A DNA stretch of 22,514 nt from an uncultured Candidatus Saccharibacteria bacterium (GTDB lineage Bacteria; Patescibacteriota; Saccharimonadia; Saccharimonadales; Saccharimonadaceae): contig CARBES010000018.1 in assembly GCA_948944455.1 (NCBI GenBank), forward strand, positions 1 through 22,514, given 5' to 3'. Below the pieces are notes generated by a model. That model saw nothing but the letters and a program-made list of their open reading frames with translations, had not been told where the DNA came from and searched no databases. The stretch's first letter is position 1. Each line of letters opens with the position of its first letter. Below are positions 1-6,873 of this stretch, in pieces. The translations under genes were made by a program, and so were the position numbers.

Positions 1-2
1 TG

Positions 3-779
3 GTGCTGGCGGTAGGGGGAGGATTTTTTGCGGCATGGCAGATGGGGTGGATAGGTAAAGAAAATACTTCGGGTAACGAATCGGTCACACTGACTAGAGA
101 GGAAGCAGCGGAGCGGGCGTTTGCACGTTATGCGAGCTTCGTTTTGACTGGCACAGTAAGCGATAGCTACTCCACTGATGCAGATTTTGGCGAGTCAGAA
201 GTTGAGAAACAATTCCTTAGTCAGACGAAAAATCCTGCTTTTTGGGATACCTCAATAGAATTACTTGAAAGCGCACAAAAGGCGTATAGCGAGCTCGAAA
301 ATTCGGACGAATTACTAACTGATTTAATAAATTATTACGCAGAGTGCTTAGAGTTTTTGAAAAACTTCGAATCATATCCCTCGATTTCGGTAGATATAAT
401 GGAGGAGTTTTATTTGCGAGACGGGCGTGAGGTAATGATAGATACTGTTATTGAAACCTATGCTCCATACGCGGAGGATACTTCATCGGTGGTCGCGAAC
501 TATGCTCAAGTCATGAAGCAAACAGCCGAGGCGCTGGCAAATAAGCTGGATTTTTATACTAATTCTGGTTGCTTAGTCGATGGAAGCTTCAACGCAGAAT
601 GCGTCGCCAATTTCGAGGAAGCTGACGAAATTCCCGAGGCGGTTGAGATCTCCGATGAGCTCGAAAGTACTGCAAGAAACTTTACTGAAAGGACGGCTGC
701 CCGCGTGCGAACTGGTGCGTTAGATATGCTAGCGGAAGCAAAAGACTTTGTAAAATCGGAGAATAAAAATGAAAACTAG
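3..779 (+). CDS. Membrane-anchored hypothetical protein, 5'-truncated by the window edge
   Basis: The reading frame is open from the left edge and the first usable codon is a GTG at 3, but the true start probably lies outside the window. The visible N-terminus is a hydrophobic Gly/Ala/Trp segment (about residues 2-17), read as a membrane anchor. It is followed by about 240 residues of acidic, mainly helical sequence with two cysteines near residues 189 and 200, which would lie outside the cell. The last 11 nt overlap the next gene, so the two are almost certainly co-transcribed and translationally coupled. In that setting it is probably an accessory subunit of the same secretion or surface apparatus as the VirB6-like protein. 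I do not recognise a family. The coding assignment is secure; the function is not. Confidence 0.8.
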   Translation: MLAVGGGFFAAWQMGWIGKENTSGNESVTLTREEAAERAFARYASFVLTGTVSDSYSTDADFGESEVEKQFLSQTKNPAFWDTSIELLESAQKAYSELENSDELLTDLINYYAECLEFLKNFESYPSISVDIMEEFYLRDGREVMIDTVIETYAPYAEDTSSVVANYAQVMKQTAEALANKLDFYTNSGCLVDGSFNAECVANFEEADEIPEAVEISDELESTARNFTERTAARVRTGALDMLAEAKDFVKSENKNEN

Positions 780-3700
780 CAAACACACAGTCTTGGGGTT
801 AGTTTTAGGCAGCTTCGCGGTTTTAACTATTTCTATTGGCATAGTCACAGGTTTAATGGTGAATAATACATATGCAGCCAAAGTACTGGATTCAATGGAC
901 CCCGAGACGATTGCGAAAAAGACCCAGGCGCAGGCTCTTTCGAGTTGTTTGAGAAGCGCCTCGATTTGGAGCGGTAAGCTCGAGGATTATTCTGGGCGAA
1001 TTTTCGAGAGCACAAGTACCGAATCTTTCTCGTACATTTGGTACGGTTCGAGCAGTAACCACTATCAGTTCAACCGAACGAGTGGTAATTGTAATAATAT
1101 TTTCGGTAGTAGTTATCGCGACTTGTTAGAATTTCAGGTCAACGTGCCAGAGAAATATAAGGCCAACAAGGCTGATGAAATAAAGGCTAAGTTAATAGAA
1201 ATCGGCTACTACGAGAGCAATGGTCGGTATTATATGGATTCCGCAAAAGCACTAAAGTACTTTACTGGCTACACTGACAGTACGATGCTCTTCAATGATA
1301 CAGAGTCTGCGCAGGTTATCGCTTTTTACATTAACGCCGACAGTCCGCAGGGTTATGGTGGTTTTACATATTACGACAACGACGAAACGAAGGCCTGTGA
1401 TGTTGCAGAAGAGCATAAAGCCTCTGACGCGGCGACAGCCGCAGCCAACTCTGGTGCCGAGTACGTCTGGCTGAATGTTAGTACAACGAAGCGTTGCGCG
1501 GTTAAAGCCAAAGATCCCTCCAGTGGCGTTATGGTCTACACGATTCAAAATATGCGATATAACGGAGCTGCTGGAACACAGAAAACTTTCAAGGAGCTTG
1601 TCGATCAATGGAATGTCCATATCGACTATATGTGGAAAGATGTGGAGGGGGAAGAAGGTGGAGATTTGATTGGTGGGGAAACGATTGATCCTATTACTGG
1701 CGACGAGGTCATGGACGAGGGTGGTCAAGCCGCCATCGACCCGTGCTATAATGCTGGCGCTTCCCTCGGCTGGATCATCTGCCCAACTCTCGACATCATC
1801 GGAAAGGCCGTAGTCGGTATTTACGACATAGTGGTTCAACCATTTCTAGAAATAAAATCAGAGTGGTTGAGTACTAGCACAAACAGTGTTTACGGTGGCT
1901 GGAAACAATTTCGGGATTTTGCTAATATAATCTTCGCAATTGCCTTTGCAATTATTATCCTCGCGCAAGTTACAGGTATTGGTATCTCCAATTATAATAT
2001 TAAGAAGATCCTACCACGGCTCATTATGGTCGTAGTATTGGTAAACCTATCGTATGTAATTTGCCAGATAGCTGTAGATATTTCAAATATCCTTGGCTCA
2101 AGTTTACAGAATTTATTCAATGGTATGGCAATGAAGGTCGATGCGCCACCAAGTGTTACTGATGTTGAAATGTATGGTGGTGGCGGTACGGCGACTTGGT
2201 TCTCGCTTGGCGGCGTGGTGTCGACTGGTCTCACAATCGTTTTGGGTGGCGCGACGCTATGGGGGCTTGCTGTGACGTGGGAGTTTTGGTTGCCTATGTT
2301 CCTCCTTACTGTGCTCGGTTGCGCGGTTGGCGTGTTGTTCTTTTTCATCATTCTGGGTGTACGGCAAGCAGGTGTGCTAATTTTGACCGCCTTAGCGCCA
2401 GTTGCTATTGTATGCTATGCCCTACCAAACACAAAATCGTTCTTTGATAAATGGAAAAAGATGTACACTGGACTGCTTATTGTATATCCGATTTGTGGCG
2501 CCTTGATCGGCGGTGGGCAGTTCGCGTCTGCATTGCTTATTGCGGCTGGAGGAGGATCGAACTTCTTTTACGACCTGGTGGCAATGTTGGTCCAGGTAGT
2601 ACCATTTTTCCTCATCCCGAGCATCCTAAGGAGCTCGATGGCAGCAATGGGAAACCTCGGTGCAAAAATTGCAATGGCCGGGAATCGCGTTGGAGGGTTC
2701 GCAAAACGTACAGCTGGAAATTCACGCTTTGTTCAGGAGAAACAACGCGAATGGGCGCGTAATAATAACCAGCGCCGCGATATGAAGTTAGCAAATCGGT
2801 ATAAAGGCTTAGCTGACACTACCAACGCAAAAGTTAAAGGATACGAAGACCGCTTGCGTTCTGCTGGAGTCGACCTGAGCGACACTAAAGCCGTACGGCG
2901 TTTCCTTGGTGACGAATATGGAGCTTACCGACGCGCCAAGAACAAGGCCGCTTCCGTAAATTATCGCGCAAACCAAGCTCGCCGTCGTTATGAAAGTAGT
3001 GTCATGGAAGATGCTGCAGCCGCGACCGGCGCTAGCCGCGAGCTGCTCACTCCAGGTACAAAGCGTTATGAGTCCTACATGGAAGGTCTCGAGTCAGCAC
3101 AACGTGTAAAAGATGCTGCCGACCAACAAAAACTTTTTGATGCTGGAAAGGGTACTTATAAGGATGCGACTGGAGCCGTCCAAACAGTCAACCCTGGCGA
3201 CATTTCCAGTCTTGGAGATGCGCATGCTAATTTGCTCAGGCAATTGCGAGACAATCCAGATGATGTTGAAACACGCGCAAAACTGGAAGCTATACAGGAT
3301 ATGCTGGTGTCGCGCGGTGATAAAGGACACGAGGCGATGTACCAGAATTATGAAGATCTGGCAAACACAAGCACTTCCGCCCAGCTAAATAATTCTGCTG
3401 GTTTGCGTTATGCTGCCAACCATCTTTCAAAATACGCTCCACAAATTAAGAAAGGCAACCGTAGCTTCGACAAATTACTTAATCAATATCAAGCCGGGAC
3501 CGTTGATAGTTATAGAAATAACGCAGCAGCTGCCGGCCAAACACTTAGCGAATATCTAAGCACAAACAGTGCGCTTGGCTATGATGCTAGTAGCTTTAAG
3601 GACATGAATGATGATGCCATCAAGCGTTACACTAAAATGGCAGAGAATGGCGCACTAGGTATTGATGAGCTAAACCATCTCACAAGTATTGCTAACGAAG

Positions 3701-4254
3701 CTCTCAGCAATGACCAAATCCAGTTGAAAGGTGATACCGAGAACCTACTTCATGATTTTCTCTCTGCTGCTTACGGAACGAGTGCCGTCGGTCACAGCAC
3801 AATGGCAAAAGGAACCGCCACTACCGGCTCTACAGCTATGGGTAGCGCTAGCATAGAGTCACTCGACAGCATCACTAAACGCATCCAAAGTGGCAAGCTT
3901 AGTGGTGCCGCTGCAACTAATCTAGTCGAGAACGCGCGTCGTTATATGGAAAGTGGTGACGTAATTAGTGCCGATCGCGCACAGGCTCTCCGGAAACTTA
4001 TTTCTACCGCGCAAACAAAAGGCGTTAGCACCATTGACGGTGGGACGGATAACTTTAGCTACGATGAGGCTTCGTTTAAGGTCCGTGGAGCAAAGGCTAC
4101 CGCTAAGATGCCGAGCGGTTGGACGAGAGACGCTTCTGGCACTTGGGTAGATCTCACTTCCGGCAGCCCGCTTAGTGCATCAGACGCCAAAAAAGCTGAG
4201 GAAATTGAGAAGTACAACAATCAGCGAGATATCGAATCCGGCAAGTATTCTTAG
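769..4254 (+). CDS. VirB6/TrbL-like polytopic membrane protein with long cytoplasmic tail
   Basis: 1161 residues, starting at ATG 769 behind GGAG (7 nt spacing) and overlapping the preceding stop. Residues 9-31 form a signal-anchor. Residues 32-330 are a Tyr/Asn-rich exported domain with scattered cysteines. A hydrophobic block with about six or seven membrane segments follows, near 385-405, 418-440, 480-505, 507-530, 533-553, 566-590 and 600-621. Residues 640-1161 are hydrophilic, Ala/Lys/Arg-rich and helical, with a likely coiled-coil start near 660-700. Small exported part, polytopic core and long soluble tail match the VirB6/TrbL-type proteins of the T4SS-like loci that are common in Saccharibacteria. 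No VirB4 or VirD4 ATPase lies in the window, so the system assignment is inference from topology. It could also be a component of a CPR-specific surface or pilus machine. Confidence 0.75.
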   Translation: MKTSKHTVLGLVLGSFAVLTISIGIVTGLMVNNTYAAKVLDSMDPETIAKKTQAQALSSCLRSASIWSGKLEDYSGRIFESTSTESFSYIWYGSSSNHYQFNRTSGNCNNIFGSSYRDLLEFQVNVPEKYKANKADEIKAKLIEIGYYESNGRYYMDSAKALKYFTGYTDSTMLFNDTESAQVIAFYINADSPQGYGGFTYYDNDETKACDVAEEHKASDAATAAANSGAEYVWLNVSTTKRCAVKAKDPSSGVMVYTIQNMRYNGAAGTQKTFKELVDQWNVHIDYMWKDVEGEEGGDLIGGETIDPITGDEVMDEGGQAAIDPCYNAGASLGWIICPTLDIIGKAVVGIYDIVVQPFLEIKSEWLSTSTNSVYGGWKQFRDFANIIFAIAFAIIILAQVTGIGISNYNIKKILPRLIMVVVLVNLSYVICQIAVDISNILGSSLQNLFNGMAMKVDAPPSVTDVEMYGGGGTATWFSLGGVVSTGLTIVLGGATLWGLAVTWEFWLPMFLLTVLGCAVGVLFFFIILGVRQAGVLILTALAPVAIVCYALPNTKSFFDKWKKMYTGLLIVYPICGALIGGGQFASALLIAAGGGSNFFYDLVAMLVQVVPFFLIPSILRSSMAAMGNLGAKIAMAGNRVGGFAKRTAGNSRFVQEKQREWARNNNQRRDMKLANRYKGLADTTNAKVKGYEDRLRSAGVDLSDTKAVRRFLGDEYGAYRRAKNKAASVNYRANQARRRYESSVMEDAAAATGASRELLTPGTKRYESYMEGLESAQRVKDAADQQKLFDAGKGTYKDATGAVQTVNPGDISSLGDAHANLLRQLRDNPDDVETRAKLEAIQDMLVSRGDKGHEAMYQNYEDLANTSTSAQLNNSAGLRYAANHLSKYAPQIKKGNRSFDKLLNQYQAGTVDSYRNNAAAAGQTLSEYLSTNSALGYDASSFKDMNDDAIKRYTKMAENGALGIDELNHLTSIANEALSNDQIQLKGDTENLLHDFLSAAYGTSAVGHSTMAKGTATTGSTAMGSASIESLDSITKRIQSGKLSGAAATNLVENARRYMESGDVISADRAQALRKLISTAQTKGVSTIDGGTDNFSYDEASFKVRGAKATAKMPSGWTRDASGTWVDLTSGSPLSASDAKKAEEIEKYNNQRDIESGKYS

Positions 4255-4290
4255 AATATATTTTGCCTATGCTTGCAAAATTTGCAGTGG

Positions 4291-4347
4291 TGGTATAAAA
4301 TCGTTGCAATGGCCAGCGGAGTTATTGCGTGGCTCTAAGCCATGCAA
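4291..4347 (+). promoter_or_regulatory. Extended -10 promoter and leader hairpin before the zinc-ribbon gene
   Basis: TGG followed directly by TATAAA (4291-4299) is an extended -10 element. Transcription would start near 4306. Just after it, TTGCAATGGC (4304-4313) can pair with GCCATGCAA (4339-4347) with one bulged base, giving a leader hairpin about 60 nt ahead of the ATG at 4406. No strong -35 element is seen at the right distance. Confidence 0.45.
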
Positions 4348-4405
4348 CTTAGGGATAATTTTAAGTAACCCTACTGCTGACAAAATCTTGAAAGGTTGTG
4401 ATCTT

Positions 4406-4801
4406 ATGGTACATAGCGCCCGAGACTATGTCTCTATGGGGTTAGGTAGCAGTGGCTGCCCGTTCTGCAATACCAGCATAGACTACGGCAAGAATGGTCT
4501 TGAAGAGCGCTCCTGCCCAGAGTGTCGCCCTCTCTACAAAGCTGATTTGGCTGCCAAAAAGCTCCCGCCCCGTATCCGAGCAACTGGTACCCCCTTCAAC
4601 TTTATGCGTTGGGCTATCATCAAGCGGGCGGAGGCCGACAGTGCGGAAGCTGGCTGGTCGCAGGAAAAACGGAGGCAACTTGTGGACGAAATTGTTTCGA
4701 TCTGGGTCTACGACCGCGTATCCGCCCAGCAAACAGTCCAGGTTCAGCAATCCCAGGCTGACGCCCGCCGCGCCGCTATTGCTTCCCGCTCCACCTACTA
4801 A
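4406..4801 (+). CDS. Small zinc-ribbon protein
   Basis: 131 residues. ATG 4406 is chosen because AAAGG ends about 10 nt upstream; earlier in-frame starts would overlap the previous gene. Two CxxC knuckles (C18/C21 in CPFC and C37/C40 in CPEC, 15 residues apart) form a classical zinc ribbon near the N-terminus. The remainder is basic then amphipathic helical, with a Gln/Ala-rich end. It has its own promoter and is followed by hairpin-rich non-coding DNA. Zinc ribbons of this size bind nucleic acid or serve as assembly modules in larger complexes, and nothing here decides between these. No recognised family beyond the zinc ribbon. Confidence 0.75.
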   Translation: MVHSARDYVSMGLGSSGCPFCNTSIDYGKNGLEERSCPECRPLYKADLAAKKLPPRIRATGTPFNFMRWAIIKRAEADSAEAGWSQEKRRQLVDEIVSIWVYDRVSAQQTVQVQQSQADARRAAIASRSTY

Positions 4802-4898
4802 CCATCAGTAGAACCCAGCTCTAAGTTCCAAAAAACTTTAAGCCCCCTCAGAACCTCCGCATTGTTCTAATCCCCTTCAGGCATTTCGCTTCGAGTTC

Positions 4899-4951
4899 AG
4901 GGTTAGAAGATTGCTCCAGAGCAATCTAGCGCAAACTTGCGCTTTATCCCT
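4899..4951. other. Branched hairpin structure (possible three-way junction)
   Basis: AGATTGCT-CCAG-AGCAATCT (4908-4927) is directly abutted by AGCGCAA-AC-TTGCGCT (4928-4943). Both stems are perfect. The pair is enclosed by AGGG (4899-4902) and CCCT (4948-4951), which could close a three-way junction. No T-tract follows on either strand, so it is not a plain terminator. It begins the 4802-5394 stretch, which has no credible gene. Confidence 0.45.
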
Positions 4952-5013
4952 CCTCGACGTTTGAGTATGATAGGAATATCAGTTAGTTCCTTCTACTCAG
5001 CCAGATCTTTAAT

Positions 5014-5039
5014 GCCCCGCTTTCTAACGAAAGCGGGGC
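5014..5039. terminator. Perfect 11-bp hairpin, possible terminator without U-tract
   Basis: GCCCCGCTTTC-TAAC-GAAAGCGGGGC. The stem is strong and perfect, but it is followed by A-rich, not T-rich, DNA on the plus strand and by no T-run on the minus strand. It could block read-through from the zinc-ribbon gene or be an RNA-stability element. Confidence 0.4.
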
Positions 5040-5065
5040 AAAAACATCCCAAAATACGTTTATGG

Positions 5066-5089
5066 CTATTATAACGTGTGTTATAATAG
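5066..5089. promoter_or_regulatory. Palindromic, potentially divergent promoter/operator
   Basis: CTATTATAAC-gtgt-GTTATAATAG is a perfect 10-bp inverted repeat. Its right arm holds an extended -10 (TGT-TATAAT, 5079-5087) reading rightwards, and its left arm holds TATAAT reading leftwards. Rightward transcription would begin near 5094 and run into the hairpin at 5141-5172. No ORF follows directly, so any product would be a short RNA. Neither direction has a convincing -35. Confidence 0.45.
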
Positions 5090-5140
5090 AAAAATCGTCG
5101 AAGTCCTAACTAGATCCATTCAGCCAAAATTCTGTCCCAT

Positions 5141-5172
5141 CCAAAAAGCCCCTCTTTCGAGGAGCTTTTTGG
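5141..5172. terminator. Bidirectional intrinsic terminator
   Basis: CCAAAAAGC (5141-5149) pairs with GCTTTTTGG (5164-5172), with a further CTC/GAG pairing around a TTTC loop. The A- and T-runs sit inside the stem, so it can terminate in both directions: the short plus-strand transcript starting near 5094 and any minus-strand transcript from the 5395-6663 gene. Confidence 0.6.
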
Positions 5173-5210
5173 CCGTATGGAGCGATCAAAATCGATCGTT
5201 TCTAGCTTAA

Positions 5211-5323
5211 TGGAGCGGGGGTGACGCCGAAATAGATTCTTTCGAAACGTCCTCGCAGTCATTCCCCGCTCCACCTGCGGAGGGTTACTCGCGCGGCCAA
5301 ACCGCAACGATTCCCCTCCGCAG
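5211..5323. other. Two adjacent long compound hairpins, candidate structured RNA or repeat
   Basis: Hairpin A pairs TGGAGCGGGGGTGAC (5211-5225) with GTCATTCCCCGCTCCA (5258-5273), perfect apart from one extra base. Hairpin B pairs CTGCGGAGGG (5275-5284) with CCCTCCGCAG (5314-5323). Each arm has inner pairing (for example GCGG/CCGC in B), and the two arms share G-rich and C-rich edges, as if one were a diverged copy of the other. On the minus strand the block lies between the LPSTG gene and the terminator at 5141-5172, so it could be a structured 3' RNA or a separate ncRNA. No tRNA, SRP RNA or RNase P signature was found. Confidence 0.45.
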
Positions 5324-5352
5324 CCAGAAACTTACAGACCAGCCTGAGGTTC

Positions 5353-5368
5353 GTTAGCCAAAGCTAAC
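5353..5368 (-). terminator. Weak hairpin just after the LPSTG gene
   Basis: GTTAGC-CAAA-GCTAAC lies 27 nt beyond the stop of the minus-strand surface-protein gene. It has no T-tract, so it probably protects the mRNA 3' end or acts weakly. The stronger stop is the hairpin at 5141-5172. Confidence 0.3.
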
Positions 5369-5394
5369 AATCTTCTAGCCTAATCTTTATTCGA

Positions 5395-6663
5395 TTAGCG
5401 CAACGAGCGGCGGCTAACGATGTAGTAGCCTGCAGCCGTTACGATCGAGCCAGCAGCGACGATGCCGCCAGCAACTGCTTCTGGACCAGTGCTTGGGAGC
5501 TCATTTGGAGTGTCGTTGTTGCCTGGGTTATTGTTTTCGCAGGTCTTGTTGACGACTACTGCAGCGTAATCTTGCAAGGTAGTCTCACCAACACCAGCCT
5601 TTACCCAGTTCACGAGAGTATTAGAACCACAAGCCAAGTTCTCGTCGACAACTTCTGCGGTATAGCGGACGTAGGCGTTCGAGTTTGGAGTGTAGTTACC
5701 AATGTTGATACCAGTAGTAGCGATGGTGTCTTGGTCGATCTTTGCACCGTCATATTTGGCGTTGTAAAGTTTAGTCGTACCAGCGACGTACTTCAAATTG
5801 CTTGGAAGTGCGCTCTTGATCATCACATTGTTCTGGGTCTCGTTAGTTTTGCTGGTGTTGCGGTACTGAGTTTGAACCTCAACCTTGTCACCAACATTTG
5901 CAGCGACCTGAGTCTGCCATTCGGTAGTACCAGCAAGACGAACCTTGGTCTGGGCAGTGTACTCGGTATCGAATACAGCCTTCACGCGGATCGTAATGTA
6001 GCTGGCATACTGATAGCAACCTGGAACTTCACCATTCAAAGAGGTGTAACCAATCTGAATACCGTTGTTCGAAGCAGCTTTAGTGACGATTTCGTCGCTA
6101 AGCTGGCGACCACCATTCTTACCAATGCCGTTATTCTCGATCAAAGCCGAGCCATAGACATATTCAAGGTGGAAAGCGTTGTCGCTGTTGAAATTAACGT
6201 AATCCCAATACTTATTTGGGGTAGCGTTGTCAGAGAAAATGAAACCATTGACCTGAACCTGCTTCGCCGAAGTGGTTGGGATATTGAACGCTACGCGAGT
6301 GTTTTTAGACACAGCGCCGTTCGGGTTGTTGTTGTGTACGTAAAGACGAATGATGTATTCTTCACCATCTTTGACCGTAATGTTGTTGCCGTTCCAAACG
6401 TTGTTTTTCCCAGCATCAACACCAGTGTTTACACGTGCACCGACGAAGTTTTTCTCATCGCCGATAGTACTGTTGCTGATGGAGTTGAAGACAATCTTGT
6501 TGCCCCAAGACGCAGCGTTATCAGTAATCTCCTGATAAGTATAGCTGCGGCGGCCACCAGCACTATCACCCCAAGCCGAAACGAGGGATGGTACAGACAC
6601 AACACTCGCAATTGCTGCTGCGCTAGCGGCAAAAGCGAAGGTAGCTTTAACTGCTTTATTCAT
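5395..6663 (-). CDS. DUF11-like surface protein with LPSTG sorting signal
   Basis: 422 residues. ATG at 6663 follows GAGAGGAG with good spacing. A Sec signal peptide spans about residues 1-30 (basic start, Ala/Val-rich core, SAWG end). An all-beta exported region follows, in two parts. The first (about 40-230) includes a single PGC cysteine site. The second (about 230-375) resembles the DUF11 beta-sandwich repeat (NVGDKVEVQ...NTSKTNE...). The C-terminus is a complete cell-wall sorting signal: LPSTG at 389-393, a Gly/Ala/Val-rich membrane span and an Arg-rich tail. Sortase should cleave between Thr and Gly. No sortase gene is in the window. The layout suits a host-contact adhesin or pilin-like wall protein of an episymbiont. 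The exported, anchored nature is clear; the ligand is unknown. Confidence 0.85.
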   Translation of the reverse strand: MNKAVKATFAFAASAAAIASVVSVPSLVSAWGDSAGGRRSYTYQEITDNAASWGNKIVFNSISNSTIGDEKNFVGARVNTGVDAGKNNVWNGNNITVKDGEEYIIRLYVHNNNPNGAVSKNTRVAFNIPTTSAKQVQVNGFIFSDNATPNKYWDYVNFNSDNAFHLEYVYGSALIENNGIGKNGGRQLSDEIVTKAASNNGIQIGYTSLNGEVPGCYQYASYITIRVKAVFDTEYTAQTKVRLAGTTEWQTQVAANVGDKVEVQTQYRNTSKTNETQNNVMIKSALPSNLKYVAGTTKLYNAKYDGAKIDQDTIATTGINIGNYTPNSNAYVRYTAEVVDENLACGSNTLVNWVKAGVGETTLQDYAAVVVNKTCENNNPGNNDTPNELPSTGPEAVAGGIVAAGSIVTAAGYYIVSRRSLR

Positions 6664-6703
6664 TATAATCTCCTCTCAAAAAAGATAAATGATTTTACTA
6701 GTT

Positions 6704-6732
6704 AATTTAAAGTTAATATTAATCTGGTCCAA
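6704..6732 (-). promoter_or_regulatory. Promoter of the LPSTG surface-protein gene
   Basis: On the minus strand TTGGAC (6727-6732), a 17-nt spacer and TAAATT (6704-6709) sit about 40 nt ahead of the ATG at 6663. The surroundings are AT-rich. It does not carry the downstream GnAAGTA motif of the promoter family found further right. Confidence 0.55.
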
Positions 6733-6790
6733 ATTGTTAAACTCCATCAGTCCGACAACCGAATCATCTCAAACACAATTTAACTTGGGG

Positions 6791-6820
6791 TATCCCTGAG
6801 GCCCGAAGGCCCCAGGGATA
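6791..6820 (-). terminator. Strong hairpin with UUCG-type loop after the 843-aa gene
   Basis: TATCCCTG...CAGGGATA closes a 13-bp stem (one G-T pair) whose minus-strand loop is TTCG, an exceptionally stable tetraloop. It starts 54 nt beyond the stop at 6874. No T-run follows, so it may act as a 3' stabiliser as much as a terminator. Confidence 0.5.
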
Positions 6821-6873
6821 AGGTACGTCCCCATTTGCTGGGAAAATTAATCTATATACAAGTCAACAGTATA

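Noticed and set aside
4175..4405. Longer start for the zinc-ribbon gene
   Set aside because: It would overlap the previous gene by 80 nt and include its promoter; ATG 4406 has an RBS and the cysteine knuckles follow it.
5110..5307. 65-codon minus-strand frame
   Set aside because: It lies across the terminator at 5141-5172 and hairpin arm A, with no Shine-Dalgarno sequence; better explained by structured non-coding DNA.
5211..5323. tRNA or SRP RNA reading of the two GC-rich arms
   Set aside because: No T-loop consensus, no anticodon arm and no GGAAGCAGC-type SRP core on either strand.
5572..6705. 377-codon plus-strand frame opposite the LPSTG gene
   Set aside because: It is antisense to a well-supported gene with signal peptide and sorting signal, and its translation is Val/Ile/Ser-rich without motifs.
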